Shown piece by piece: positions 32,809 to 44,878 of a stretch of 64,000 nt of DNA. Under the pieces are notes generated by a model. It was not told where the DNA came from. It saw only the letters and a program-made list of their open reading frames with translations, and ran no database searches. Source of the stretch: Apoda limacodes (Eukaryota > Arthropoda > Insecta > Lepidoptera > Limacodidae); assembly GCA_946406115.1 (NCBI GenBank), contig OX291542.1, positions 35,545,321-35,609,320 of the forward strand. Direction: 5' to 3'. The number at the start of each line of letters is the position of its first letter. Position 1 is the first letter of the stretch. Position numbers and translations under genes: made by a program.

Positions 32809-33227
32809 GGCCAAGTGCGAGTCGGACTCGCGCACGAAGGGTTCCGTACCATTATCTACAAAAACGGCAAAAAAATCACTGTTGTATGGGAGCCCCCTTT
32901 AATTATTTGTTTTATTTTAATTTTATTGTTTATTTTTAAAGTAAATATTTAACTTAATGTTCTGTGAACATTTCAAGCGTCCACCTGTTGCCGTTATCAA
33001 TATCGAGCAAAAAAATCACGTATGCTGTATGGGAACCCCTAAAATATTTATTTTTTTCTGTTTTAGTATTTGTTGTTATAGCGGCAACAGAAATACATCT
33101 TCTGTGAAAATTTTAACTGTGTATCTATAACGGTTCATGAGATACAGCCTGGTTACAGACGGACAGACAGCGAAGCCTTAGTAATAGGGTTCCTAATTAA
33201 GTTTCAGGTACGGAACTCTAAAAATTA
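32809..33227 (+). repeat. Dispersed repeat GGCCAAGTGCG...GTACGGAACTC, copy 1
   Basis: Starts GGCCAAGTGCGAGTCGGACT with a small palindrome (GCGAGTCGGACTCGC), then GGTTCCGTACC and TGTATGGGAGCCCCC, and ends ATGAGATACAGCCTGGTTAC, ACAGCGAAGCCTTAGTAATA, GTACGGAACTC. The near-full copy at 55435-55857 is in reverse orientation; scraps are at 40611-40655 and 47167-47205. No coding capacity. Likely a non-autonomous element of moths; I cannot place it in a superfamily. Confidence 0.75.
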
Positions 33228-33569
33228 AAATTATGTTAATCTCATCAAATCTCAACTCAAATCACACGGAAAACACGAAGCGCGATCTATTTATTTATTA
33301 AGCGGCATCTAGCGGCAGCGTGTCGCAACTCTTTTTCGTGTGTCAGTGTTGCAAGTTTAGATATTAAAATACTCTAGTTATGTAATTGATCAGACTCCTC
33401 AATTATGCTGCTTTTTACTAAAACTTATTATCTTACAACAAAACATTACAATACTCCAATGTTTTGGAAGCCATGACCCATTTGTATAAAATGATATAAA
33501 TTATTTCAACAGTTAGTCTAACATATATTAAATTACTTATGACATACGAAAAGGCATAGAAAACAGAAA
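33228..33569. other. Intergenic, nothing recognised
   Basis: AT-rich with no ORF. A TCTAGCGGCAGCGTGTCGCA patch near 33310 is unexplained. Confidence 0.35.
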
Positions 33570-34330
33570 ACTTACTATTATTACTGTATTGGACTTTAGC
33601 AACGCGTTCAACACCATAGACTTCGCTATATTGCTAAAATGAATGTGTTCTCTTAACATATCTCCAACAGTAATTGAATGGTTTCATAGTTACTTGCATG
33701 CACGTCGTCATTGCATTAAAGTGGAGGACTCCTGTTTCATCTGGTGCAACACATCTGCTGGCATCCCGCAAGGTGGTGTGTTGTCTCCTCTCCTCTTTAT
33801 GATTTTCCCTTACACTGTGTTATGTCTCAAATATCTTCTCTCTACTATATTTGTGCAGATGATCTTCAAATTTATGCTCAGGCTACTGTAGAATATCTAA
33901 GTAAAACTGTTGAAGCATTAAACATAGACCTAGCTCGTATATTAACGTAATTGGAGCGACTGTTATGGTTTTAAACTAAATCCTTGGAAAACTCAAACAA
34001 TAGTTATGGGTAGCTCAAGACTAATTACTTAAATTAATTTGGATGACTTACCAAAAATATTTTTTACCTTATACCGTATCTGCACCTTATAGTGATGGCG
34101 TTAAAAACTTAGGCGTTATTTTCGATCAGACTTTGACCTAGAGACCTCAGATGAAGGAAATCAGCAAAAAAATGTTTACTACATGAAAATCCTGACAAAG
34201 GTTGCGTAACTTTTTACCCATCTCCACAAAAAATGCTCTTGCCAAATCTATACTCTTTCCAATACTCGACTATGCTGAAAGACATCCTGTTCAATCCGTC
34301 AATACTTCATTATCTCAAACAACAATTTCA
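33570..34330 (+). pseudogene. LINE reverse-transcriptase relic (CR1-like)
   Basis: The order of motifs is preserved across several frames: T-V-L-D-F-S-N-A-F-N-T-I-D-F (motif A), I-E-W-F-H-S-Y-L, A-G-I-P-Q-G-G-V-L-S-P-L-L-F (motif B), then in another frame Y-Y-I-C-A-D-D-L-Q-I-Y-A (motif C), L-N-P-W-K-T-Q-T-I (motif D) and V-K-N-L-G-V-I-F-D-Q (motif E), then A-L-A-K-S-I-L-F-P-I-L-D-Y-A. At least two frameshifts and several stops interrupt it. It differs from the families at 23542 and 62 kb, so this is a third LINE lineage. Confidence 0.75.
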
Positions 34331-34904
34331 ATTCCATAGTTTTCCAATAACTCGAGATTCGACAAATTAGTTATTAAGAACGCCAACACACCACTCACAC
34401 TCATAAAGCCATTATTTTAAACATAATGTTTTACGGGGTTCTTACCATGATAAGCCGAGGAAATGAGCTCCCGCTATTTTAGTGCTGTTGCAAGCACCAT
34501 AATCGTGGGATGACTGGCGTACTTGCGAGTTTGTACAAAGTCTATGGGCAAACATATCTTCCCTCTTTCTATTTCGTTTTATTACGGAACTACTAGAACT
34601 TACTCGAAAGTCACCACGACAGTATATACTCACTGTGTCACTGCGTTTTTCGGGACGTACCTACTAATTTTTGTCCGTTTTATTAATCCTAACACTGGAT
34701 TCCACGTGTGCGACAATTTAAACCCAACTTCCCTATTGAAATTTCTTTATATTTTCGTTCATGCGATAGATAGACAGACATGCACTGTTTTGTTATTCTC
34801 TTGTTATGGAAGCAATCAGACTTTGGAACTCTTTACTACTGCAAATACCACAAGCTTAATCATTATGTCTTTTAATGATAACTTACATTTTCAGATTAAT
34901 AAGA
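34331..34904. other. Unassigned; may include more LINE relic
   Basis: A 128-codon ORF at 34523-34909 has no recognisable domain and is probably chance. The sequence just after 34330 may be the far C-terminal remains of the LINE. Confidence 0.25.
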
Positions 34905-36547
34905 GGTAAAATCGTGGATGAAACTTTGTATGGTATCATGGTTATTTTTGTGAATAAAATCATAAAAATCGGCATATTTTCTTTTGGTTAAAAAAATTGA
35001 TGGGTATGATGAACATATGGGTGTTTTCTGAGGAATCGTTCGAAATGATGCCCACGGCTACTTTCTACCATCGCACCGCTCACCATCGGCAGGTAATTCA
35101 TTCTCACACTCTAAAACCGAAATGGTCGCGTACAGTGCGGTTTCAGAGAAACTCCCGCGAACGCTTGGGTTGTAGAATGAGCTCCCTGCCAAGGTTTTCT
35201 GTAAGGACGACGACGACGACGAGTGATACCCCTGGTGTTGCAAGCGTCCTTAGGCCACGTTGTCCGCTTACCATCAGGCGGACCGTGTGCTTGTTTGCCA
35301 CCTTAGTTGCAACCCTAGTGGCTAAAAAAAAGCGGGTAAAATAGCGGAACAAAGTTTATATGAGAAATAATATTTATCAGTGAATTAACTTAAACTGGGT
35401 ATAAAATGCTTTTTAAATTGAAAAATTCAACCCCTGAGTAGGAGAATAGGGGTCGTAAGGGGTGGCAAACTTTTTATATGCTCAATTTAAATTTAAAATT
35501 TAAAACTTGGTTTATATGCTTTTAAAAATCAATACATTAACGAAGAATTTCGGGGTTTTTAAAAATGAACCCAAAAGGGAAAAGGAGGATGGCATAGTTT
35601 GTGATTGGGAAATTTTATTTATATAGTCGAAATTACTGGACTTAGTATCGATGCTATTTAGCATATATCGAAAACACGTATTTTGTCGTTTTCATCACAA
35701 TACATAAAATAGGTTGTTCGGTGTTACTTCTTCAAATGAAAACCATATGATGGTGAAATAGAAAGCAAATTTTCAGGGGAAATAATATGTTTACTAGCAA
35801 ATTAACTTTTAACACGGTATGAATGCTATTCAATGCAGGTAACGGAATACTTATTGCATCGTTTTTCTACATTCAATCCGTGAAGGGAAAAAAGGGGTTG
35901 AACGTGAGTATGAGAAATATTATTTTGAATGTCAAAATTACTTATAACTTTGTATACATGTTCTTCAACACTATAAATGAAATAATTGGTTTAGTGTTTT
36001 GCTAAACAGACCCTAACGGGGAGGGTTAGAGAGAGTGGCAATGTTTGTATGAGAACTAATATTTGTTGATGTCAAATTTACTTACAAGTAGGTATACATA
36101 TTCTTCAGCACAATTAATGACGGAATTATTTCTGTCTTTTCCGAAATTCAGGCTCTATGGGGGAGAAAAGGGTGGCAAAAGTTTGTATAGGAAATCATAT
36201 TTTTAATGTCACAATTAATGTGAAATTTGGCACACTTATAGCTATATGAAGTAGGCGTGCGGTAAGAAAGGATTTTCAAAAACTCATCCCCTAAAGCGGT
36301 AAAACGGGGGCTAACTAAGTAAACAAATACCACCGAGTGAGAGTAGCTATCCATACGAACATAATAAATGTGACAGTAACTCTGTCTGTCTGTTACCGCT
36401 TCACGCTTGAACTGCTGTACCCATTAAGATGAAACTTGCCATGGAGATAAATGAGTCCTGGAAAAGGCAAAGGTTACTTGAAAACATCAAGTGTAAATAG
36501 TTTATTTTTTATTTTTTAGAGAGAGAGAGAGTGAGAGAGGGAGAGAC

Positions 36548-36584
<37 letters not shown>

Positions 36585-37775
36585 TTATGAAAATTCTTTA
36601 TTTTTAAAACTATATAATATTATATTTGGTATTATTGTTTACCAGCCCAATTTATAAAACACGTGTTACGGGTTTTTTTTGTATTGAACTACTGAATTTG
36701 GGTAAAAGAATGGCAATTTTTTTATGAGAAATATTATTTAATTGGTCTACTTGGGACTTTGTATGGACGGGACGCTATCGTACATTATTACTACTACTAT
36801 TTCCTAATTTTTTTTTCAATATTTGTTGTCAAGATTTTTAAATTAAACCCTTAAGTGAAGGTAAACAGTGGAAAAATTTGTAAAGAAAGTAAAATTTTCT
36901 AGATTCACTATAAATAAAACACGTATTACGGTTTTTTTCAAAATTAAACCCACAACCGAAGAAAGGGGACCACAGAGTTATTGTAACTCAATATTAATTC
37001 TCCACATCACGATGAGTAAAACAATTTTTTTAAACTTAATAAGCTTAAAAATAAGCTTATGGTCCTGATGATAAGCAGTCAACGAAGCCTATGATATTTT
37101 TTGGTTCCTTAAAATTTAACTCCGAAGGGGGAAGAGAAATCAAATAGTTTATCTGGAGTAAATATTTCTATCGTCACTTTGCTTGTAATGTGAATAAATT
37201 TTATTATTAAGGCAATTAAAAACGGTGTATTTTGGGGATTCCCGAATATTTAGCCCCTATGGGGAGAAAAAGCGTAGCAAAGCTATGTGTGTGTATGAAT
37301 GTGTTTCATGAAACGTAATGTATTTCAAGGATTCTTAGGAGAGTAAAGGATGGCTGGCAAACTAAGAGTGCAAATAGTAATTTCAATGTTAAAATTTACC
37401 TTAAATCCGGTATACTTAAATATTCAATCCAATTATTCAAACATGTCTTTGGGGGTTTTTAAAAGATAACTCTTAAATGTAAAAGGCAATGGGCACGTTA
37501 TTTAGAAAATAATGCATTTGTGCTTAATTGTACCTAACACTTGGTATACATACATGTTTTTCAACACAATTAATGAAACATGTCCAAAACGGTGTGCAAA
37601 AAAATAACAAAGTATTTGGAATTTTAAGAACGGCTTTATTTCGTAGTGTAGACGTCGTTAAAAAATATTGACATCTATCGTCGCCCACCTCAAATTTGTT
37701 AGAGGTGACAGTAAGGGCTATACTTTACAGTTTGTTGATTAAAAAAATCCTAAAGTATATGCGAGCGAATCGCGA
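34905..37775 (+). mobile_element. Tandem-repeat block B (Helitron-like), interrupted by a LINE tail
   Basis: The paralogue of blocks A and C. The first part (34905-36350) matches block C near 56870-57350: GAGGTAAAATCGTGGATGAA, then a ~130-bp unit series. A stretch with GCTGTACCCATTAAGATGAA and a GA-rich microsatellite (36520-36590) follows, and the second part (36600-37775) is collinear with block A (7400-8855). Near 37022-37095 it contains the same nested LINE-tail scrap as A and C. Its right end reads TATGCGAGCGAATCGCG, a decayed form of the Helitron-like terminus of block C. A CR1-like 3' fragment at about 35000-35345 is a later insertion. Confidence 0.65.
35040..35335 (+). pseudogene. CR1-like LINE 3' fragment inside block B
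   Basis: Encodes S-T-F-Y-H-R-T ... T-V-R-F-Q-R-N ... M-S-S-L-P, the last conserved stretch of a LINE ORF2 (compare T-V-R-F-x-x-N-F and W-N-x-L-P). A (GAC)n run follows, then the 3' terminus TTGTCCGCTTACCATCAGGC ... TTTGCCACCTTAG and an A tail. Sequence to the right (GCGGGTAAAATAGCG) continues block C's GTGGGTAAAATCGCG at 57009, so block C near 56980-57010 is the uninterrupted site. Confidence 0.65.
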
Positions 37776-37784
37776 ATAGTAAGA

Positions 37785-38000
37785 AATAAAAAAGGACCAA
37801 CAACGGAGCCTTGAGGGACCCACGTCACAGGTTGATCCTAGAGATCTTTCAATATTGACATTTATTTTCGAGCTTTGCTACCCATTTGGGAGGTTAAATG
37901 GTCAAAAGGAAAATCTATTGACCTTTAACTCCCTGATTCCAAAGCGATGTAGTTTCCTGTATTTTTTAGTAAATCTCAATATACTCCAATTCCTTAAGAA
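37785..38000 (-). pseudogene. LINE reverse-transcriptase relic (62-kb family)
   Basis: The minus strand gives H-R-F-G-I-R-E-L-K, then after stops D-Q-P-V-T-W-V-P-Q-G-S-V-V-G-P-F, equivalent to the G-V-P-Q-G-S-I-S-G-P-F motif of the better copy. About 70 codons are recognisable; the catalytic motif is lost. Confidence 0.6.
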
Positions 38001-38660
38001 GCCAAAGTAGACGATGAAAATTTATTTTTTGGTATTTTCATATAATTCAATTCCATCCTAATACTCATAATAGACAATAGCAAAGACTAAGCCGTTATTA
38101 CACTTTCTGATTAAACAAGGTCGAGGTGAGAACGTACTCAATGTCCTCATTCCCCGCACATTGTAACCGACTTTGTTAATGCCTAAATTTTCCAGTCTAA
38201 GTCTGGCAATCGATTTAATTAAAAACCCCATAGAAAAGATCACGAACAACGCCAACAAAGCGCCTTTGTCTCTTATTAAAATCAATACTGAAGCTTACAG
38301 TCGCCTATTGTCTGGGAAACCTTAACAGTTACGAAAATCAAAATAATTCATTAAATAACAGGCCAATGTGCGTTTCTGAAGATCACTTACTTAGAGTTTC
38401 GTAGAATGTACAAGTCTGTGGTTTGTGCTACGGCGGTCCACACCGCACATACGATATAATATTTCGCTAACACAGCGAAACAAGCTTGACACGCCACCCA
38501 TGTACGTACAAGTCCTCGCTAACTAACCGTCGCGCGACCGTTCTGGATACTAGTGCCCGCTCACCCAGATCATACTGTACCTATTTCTATTCAGCTCTTT
38601 ACTGAATTTACCCAAGTATTATCGCTTTATTTTTGCACCCTTGCCAACCTATCTTCACTT
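38001..38660. other. Intergenic, no supported gene
   Basis: No coding region supported. About 38400-38600 is moderately GC-rich and could be the remains of an LTR upstream of the putative primer-binding site at 39081. Confidence 0.3.
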
Positions 38661-39039
38661 CAGGGCCGAATTTAGGGAAGGGCAAACGGGGCAAGAGCCC
38701 CGCGTCCCCACAAACGGGGGGCCCCCACAATAGACTTCGGAAATAAAATCTTTTAAATTCCGATTAGTAAACACTAGTAAACATCTTTTCCTTCGATATT
38801 TTTTTTTCGCCTTTTTACCTTGACCTACGTTCGTTAACGCTAAAATTTAATTTCAGATAATTCTTGTTTCCCATTATATTCATATATGTATGTTAAATAC
38901 TAAATTAATCTACTTGGTTTCATACTTAATTATTTATTGAAAAACTTGACTGAAAAAAATTGTTCATTTTATTTGGAAAATTTTGGGTCCTCCACTCCTT
39001 TGTTGTACCGAGGCCACCAGAACTCTAAATCCGGCCCTG
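38661..39039. mobile_element. hAT-type MITE with 8-bp target duplication
   Basis: The termini are CAGGGCCGAATTTAG and CTAAATCCGGCCCTG, a 15-bp inverted repeat with one mismatch that starts CAGGG as in hAT elements. The flanks are CTTCACTT (38653-38660) and CTTCACTG (39040-39047), an 8-bp duplication with one mismatch, also the hAT length. Total 379 bp, non-coding, with a GC-rich left end (GCCCCGCGTCCCC, GGGGGGCCCCC) and an AT-rich centre. Confidence 0.8.
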
Positions 39040-39074
39040 CTTCACTGCATTATATACCATTGGCCCCAACCACG

Positions 39075-39716
39075 CCAAATTGGTGACCCGACGTGATCAA
39101 GAACACGTCACCCGACGTGATCTAGACCGCGCCGAGACGCGAACAAAGGATCACCCCAAATTTGTGACCCAACCACGAAGACAGAAGCTTTTCATTGGAG
39201 TCAGATTAAGGAAAAGGTTTTTTGGCGAATTCCATTGTCTTTTTTACACGTCGTGCCAAGCAGTGTGACTGCAGCATAGTGCTTTCGGAGATTTCTCTTT
39301 TCACGGTTTGCGTATTTCACAGTGGTAACTCCAATTTCGGCCTAGTATCCAGCAAACCCTCCAAAAAAAAATATATTTTTCTTGCATACTTGCATTTTTT
39401 CAGTCTCCCTTATTCATCCATCAAACCTCACCTACCGCACACTTTCGTGACGTGGGATCAAGAAGTTTCAAATTGTCATATATTCCATACTAAACAACGG
39501 ACATCTACTAGTGATAACCAAGCGGAAATAAAATCTACACTTTCGTGCCCACAAGCCGCAAGGGCATCGGCACACAAACCGCAGGAAACCAAGCAGCCTT
39601 GCTTTACCCCGACGATAAGAAGACAGCGAGTAGATACAGCTGCCGTTCTCGACGACCGAGATCGACCTCGGTACCGTCCAATCTCCGCTAGGTCCATTGG
39701 GGTGGTGGACTGCTAG
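39075..39716 (+). other. Possible LTR-retrotransposon leader and Pol end (Ty3-like, deleted)
   Basis: TTGGTGACCCGACGTGATC at 39080 resembles the start of the internal region, with primer-binding site, of many insect Ty3/gypsy elements. A CACCCGACGTGATC copy follows 25 bp later. The ORF ending at 39716 closes R-Y-R-P-I-S-A-R-S-I-G-V-V-D-C, which recalls the end of such polyproteins. No protease, reverse transcriptase or integrase lies between, so this would be a heavily deleted copy. No matching LTR pair was found; treat as tentative. Confidence 0.3.
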
Positions 39717-40730
39717 CAGGCGACGCGCACAGACGAAACGCCAACATGCTGAGATCTTCGCTTATTCTCAAACTTATCCTAAGAGGTAAACTAGACTAAC
39801 GCTTAGGATCAGAACGGATGCACAGTACGAGACAATCCCGCAATCGCTAGTGTGAAGATGACGTAACAAGAATACAGTATCATAAAGTGATAGATTTAGG
39901 TCACTTTTTGTAAAATTATAATTATAATTATAATTGTGTAAAGAATGTGGCGCAATGAAAGCGCAGTCGTATCCTGTGACCGCCACCGTAGCGGACACTT
40001 CTGGACACGCAGTAATATTATTTATTACTCAGACCGCGGTGCAAAGGTCGAATAATATTGAGTAGCTACCTATAAGTACAACTTGCAAAGTGCAACACTT
40101 TTTACACTAAGTTGTACGCCTATCTATAATATATTTTTGCCACTAAAAATGCGCTCTATTAGAGATTAACATTGCTGATTTTAACTTAACACCCATAAAG
40201 CAAATGTATATGCGCGTTGGGGGTACACTTAAGATAAGCATAACTTTGAAATAATTGTTAAATTCAACTCATAAGTACATTTCTTTTGCTAAAAGATGTG
40301 TAAATCAGCTCACTATAATAAATAGCTAAATAGTAGCATAATATTACTTAAGATAACCTAGTATATACTTTTTCGATTAACTACTTGTCTACTTTACTAA
40401 CACTAAACTGTGTTTCATAGTGGGACACTTTGCCAAAATTGTAACACAGAAAAAAAATTTATAACGTAATCAGATTTGCAGCGAAGTTTGTAAAATGAGA
40501 AACAAAATAAAAATCATTTTGTGCCATCCTGTTACTTTTAAACCGCGTAATCTAAAAATGAAAACAAAATGGTTTCATAGGTTTTATAGATATTCGGAAT
40601 AATTTTTATTCTACGGAACCCTAACTCAATCTGTGTGCAACATGCACTTGGCCGGTTCTTTAACTTAATCTTATTACTCAATTTTAATGTTTAATAATAT
40701 ATATGGATCCCGAATCTGATATAACTGACC
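39717..40730. other. Intergenic with repeat scraps
   Basis: A (TATAAT)n run at about 39907-39935. A scrap of the GGCCAAGTGCG repeat in reverse orientation at 40611-40655 (ACGGAACCCTAA ... GCACTTGGCCGG). No gene supported. Confidence 0.4.
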
Positions 40731-40955
40731 TTACCTTTTGTACAGGTGTCGTAAAAACCTCTTTTGTATTTTTTCCAGCAAGAGAATATATTTGACCTCA
40801 TGCGGGTTCCATACTACTGCACTCGTCTCTAGTACGCTACGCACAAGGGCTCCATAGAGTGCTCGAGTTGCAGCTGTTGAGAGCGAAGCGGCATTCCTCA
40901 GAACGAAGCGCAGCCGATGGTGTGCGGAGTCCGCGACGTGCTGCGCGTTTTTCAT
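40731..40955 (-). pseudogene. LINE ORF2 C-terminal fragment
   Basis: A clean 74-codon minus-strand ORF with L-R-F-V-L-R-N-A, A-L-Y-G-A-L-V-R-S-V-L-E-T-S-A-V-V-W-N-P and L-E-K-I-Q-K-R-F-L-R-H-L. This is the segment just after the reverse transcriptase in CR1/Jockey-group LINEs (L-V-R-x-x-L-E-Y-x-S-x-V-W-x-P). Flanks are AT-rich and unrelated, so only about 225 bp survive. Its wording differs from the other LINEs here. Confidence 0.75.
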
Positions 40956-42169
40956 TAATAAAACAAAAACGCTGTATTGAATGCAATGTTAATACTCTAT
41001 ATTATATTTACGTTACGTTCATTAATAAATACAATTAAAAATCTTAAAAAACCGAAATACCATACAAGTGAGAAGTTATCTGACCCGAACGCATCCGCGG
41101 TCCACAAGATCTTTGTCGCGATTGTCTGATTGGCTGATTGGCAGCTGTTCAATCAGCAATGGTCTCCATTCACTTTGTGCTTTCGTCTCGGACAAATGAT
41201 GACTCAGACGATGTGGTGGTGTGAACAGCGATTACATTTAATTTGTTGGTGTTCATAACATGTTTTTAGCTGACAGGAATGTGATACATAATTCGTGTCG
41301 CTTCTGTTCGTATGTGTATGATGGAAATTCGAATTAAAATAGGGAAACACATTATATCTTTTTAGGTTTTCTAAAGTTGTATTGATTGTTACTGTGATAT
41401 ACAATATCTTTGGTATATGTACTTACTTTACGTTTTATTTTGGTATACAGCTTGCATTTTATAAAATTGCCCCACAGGAAAGTGACAATTTTCTTTACAT
41501 TTAGGTATTATTCTCCAAAAACATATTTTCTTATCTCACCGAATTTCGTTTCCAATATAGAAGCTAATTAATTCCTTATTCTTGATATAAAATAAAAGAA
41601 AAAAATCAGAAATATTTAAAAACAAAGGAGCTATGAGTTGAGCACACAGAAATTCCTTCACTGTGAGAACTAGCCGAATACAGCCCACTTAATTTTACTG
41701 CGTTGTTAACTTAGTTCTTATAAGGTATTAACAAAACTGTTTTAAATAACAGAAATAAAAATCTATGATGACTTAAACCATAACGTTTACCGTGTCAAAT
41801 GAACTTCCCAAAATACAAAATTAAACAAAATAATAATATGAATAAAATGATAATTAAATTAATAAGAACAGGTTTTTTCAAACTGTTCTCTACACGTACT
41901 TCGACTATTCCCACTTGCTGTCGGTATTTGACCTTTGTGGTATGATAACTTAAAAGACAATGAAGCACTTATACAATAAAATATTAGCATACAGTAGCAA
42001 AATTTTTGGCCCCAATATTTTTAAAGATTTTTTTTAGTAAAAAAAAAAAGTACAAACGACTATGTATCGTAACGCACACGTTTATTTTTTAAATATTGTT
42101 TTATTTATGTTGAATATAGTTTCATATTATGTTATGTTAAATATTGTTTCATAACATGTAAGTAGGTAT
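40956..42169. other. Intergenic, no supported gene
   Basis: AT-rich. About 41090-41230 is GC-richer with two GATTGGCTGATTGG-type CCAAT motifs and could be a regulatory patch. Nothing coding. Confidence 0.35.
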
Positions 42170-42380
42170 TTTAATTCTAACTAACATAGATTTGTAAAAG
42201 TGTGTTTGTTTGTTTGTTATTGCTTTGTATCGCAACGAAGCATCCCATTAAGCTATAAGACGAAGTGAGAAGGACATAGGCTACTTTTTATAACGGATAA
42301 GTTCCTAGAGGAATAAATATAAACAAATTCCACGTGGATGAACTAAATTTAACGCGGGTGGAGCCACGGAGAAAAGCTAG
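42170..42380 (+). mobile_element. Helitron-like non-autonomous fragment
   Basis: Contains GTTTGTTTGTTTGTTATTG near the start, GAGAAGGACATAGGCTACTT in the middle, and ends GGAGCCACGGAGAAAAGCTAG followed by T. A GC-rich end and CTAG|T is the usual form of Helitron 3' ends in insects. The 5' TC end is not clear. Confidence 0.5.
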
Positions 42381-43536
42381 TGTTAAATATTGTTTAATTC
42401 AATCAAACTATTTCTGCTATTCCGGTTTTATGTATTTTGAATACTTTGTGGCCAGCTTAATCGTAATGTCGTAAGTAGACACCATATTTTGTAAAGATCT
42501 ATCCCGGTTTAATAAAGAACGTAGCTACTAAAAATCTCCACAAAGAAAGTTGGAAGCGTAATGTAGTCGCCGCGCACCTGTTACCTCTATTAAAATGTAA
42601 GCATTCGCAACTTTTGTAATTTTAACAAGAACTTAGTTCGAAGCACTTCGTTAACATTTTATAAGCATCCTCAAAATTGAGTAAATTTCGGAATGAATCT
42701 TGAAGTTTTGTTCAGTAAACACATTGTATCAAATCATAACGTAGCAAGCAGATAGAAAAAAACCAAGTTTCTATGGAGTTTTGCTACAGAAAAATTTAAT
42801 GCCAACACTGATTGTATATTACACATCAACATTTAAGTTATTTTTTTGACAACAATAATTATGCAAATAGAAACATGTTCTAGTTTTGGACACGTTAACC
42901 AAATATAAACAAAAACTTCCGAAGAATAGAGCCCTAAAACTAATTATGAACTTTAGTAAGTGGATCTAATATATTCCTAAGCCATAAAAACGTACCTCAT
43001 CCAAATAGGTCCCGTGCGGTATCGTACCGAGAACACTGGCAACATTACCTTGCTATATCGCTAAGTCTAATGGTACTTAACCTTTGTGCGAGATAAGTTG
43101 CACCAACTATTATACTCACACCCAAAACGAAATAAGTTTTTTTGATAAGGCTCAAAGTTGCAGTGTGCTTAGTCCACAGCCCCATCAAATGCACCGGAAG
43201 AGCCATAAACTCATCATTTTCTATTAATTTAGAGTATTTTCAGTTAAGCTGCGGCGACCGCCTTAATTAGAGAGATATAGAACGTGACTCGGTTCACAAG
43301 TTGACAGTAGTGAGACACCAATGTAACTCCATAAGCTCTCTTGCCATCGTCTCTATAAATACCATACAGGTCAAGGATTGATTGGTAAGAGAGTCACGTG
43401 TCAGTTCGAATTATGACACGTTTTCAACACAGGATAGACCGTGATGAAGTTACTTGTCCATGCTTTTTCCACATAGACAAAAATTAGATCTTAGTTTTAG
43501 ATAGAGTATTGTCTTCGTAAAGGGTACTAAAATCAT
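42381..43536. other. Intergenic, no supported gene
   Basis: No coding region supported. TATAAATA at 43354 lies upstream of a TCAGTT at 43401, but the spacing is too long for a standard core promoter. Confidence 0.35.
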
Positions 43537-43640
43537 GGGAAGGAAGGGCGTGTAGCCAGTAGCTTGACTCTTTTATCGGGACTGCTAAATGACGAGCCTT
43601 GCGTCTTGCGTCTCTTCTTTTGTCTTTACCTTAGATAAGT
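43537..43640 (-). pseudogene. Short LINE ORF2 scrap
   Basis: The minus strand reads R-K-A-R-H-L-A-V-P-I-K-E-S-S-Y-W-L-H-A-L-P-S. The W-L-H-A-L-P pattern recurs near the C-terminus of a group of insect LINE ORF2 proteins. Only about 30 codons are recognisable; the longer overlapping ORF (43585-43983) is in a different frame and has no support. Confidence 0.35.
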
Positions 43641-44878
43641 CCACTTTGATTTCACCAAAACAACCAGGGCTCCAGGCCTGTCCGGCTTTAGTCAAACACG
43701 TGACAAGGATTGCTTTAAATGTTACTGCCGAGGGTAAGCGTATATATAATGATTTTATCCTATAACAAGGCAACATAGGTACAGTGCAAGTATATTTTTT
43801 TATTAAAATTAGATTATTTAAAATGCTTTTACTCACACATAAGTTCTGTGTGACTTTTTTAGCTTTTACATGTATAAATAATGAAAAGTTTTTGTACTTA
43901 AAATTAATCTTTAATGCGATTTTACGTCCACACAGCAGTGGCACAGGCTGCTCTTGAGAAAAAAGAGTACCATTTGTGGCCACAAACCAATCAGTAAACA
44001 GTCTAAATTTTCAAGTTACTTATAAACCTCTGACGTGGCTTGATAACTATCGTCATTGACTCTCTAAAGCACAAATTATTAGCGTGCCCTCAAAATATTG
44101 TTTAAGTTTACTTATTGGATGAAAAACATTTAAAGCTGCCATAATTTTAAATTCTTACTTTAACTTTGTGCTGTTGTTTACTTTCTACCTTCCTAAAATT
44201 TACTTAAATTCATGAAATAGATTGAAGCATTATGTTTGTAATAAACGTCGATATTAAATTGTTAAGCCTTAACGTGTAAGCTTCTGAAACATTGAAGAAG
44301 TGTACTCATCGTAAACACAAACCCCTCAACTGAAGCATTACTTATTTCCTCTAAAGACTTTGAACCGTCCGTGGTTATTAAAATTTTATAAAACTTTTTC
44401 ATAAATTATTTTGTAAAACATGGGTGCCAAATACTTTTCTAAAGTTTCATACCTTAAAATTATTCTACAAAAAGTATATTAAAAGACATTTCCAAGGACA
44501 TACACTTCAAGTTATTAAAAAAATTATGATTCCTCTAAATGATCTATCAAATCTAATAGTATAAAATAATTATTTATATATTGATATATTAACAGAGCAG
44601 TCAAATACAATCGACTTCAGAATGAAACACACTGTGTGTTCAAACGCAGCGCACACATGCGGCCCTCGGCTTACAAATGAGGCCTGTCAGTGTCAGTCAG
44701 ACCGTTTGTACTCTCTCTGTCGGCAGATACCAATCAGTCATGCGACTGGTCCGTTATGTCTGAATCCCTTTTAAAGCTTTCCATAGAAAATGCAATGCAA
44801 ATTTGTACTATCCAATTTAATTACAAAGAAAATAAACCGATTTAAGGTGTACTCTTCGGGATATAAATCGAGGTGATA
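43641..44878. other. Intergenic, no supported gene
   Basis: AT-rich, except a GC-richer patch at about 44640-44760. Nothing coding is supported. Confidence 0.35.

Noticed and set aside
34523..34909. 128-codon plus-strand ORF
   Set aside because: No motif and it follows directly on a decayed LINE; likely chance.
36520..36590. GA-rich run as a regulatory GAGA element
   Set aside because: The same microsatellite recurs at 61757 in the same repeat context, so it belongs to the mobile element.
43354..43410. Core promoter (TATAAATA plus TCAGTT)
   Set aside because: The distance of about 47 bp is too long and no coding sequence follows beyond 23 codons.
43585..43983. 132-codon minus-strand ORF as a gene
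   Set aside because: The recognisable LINE scrap there is in a different frame; the rest is AT-derived K/I/F/N-rich sequence.
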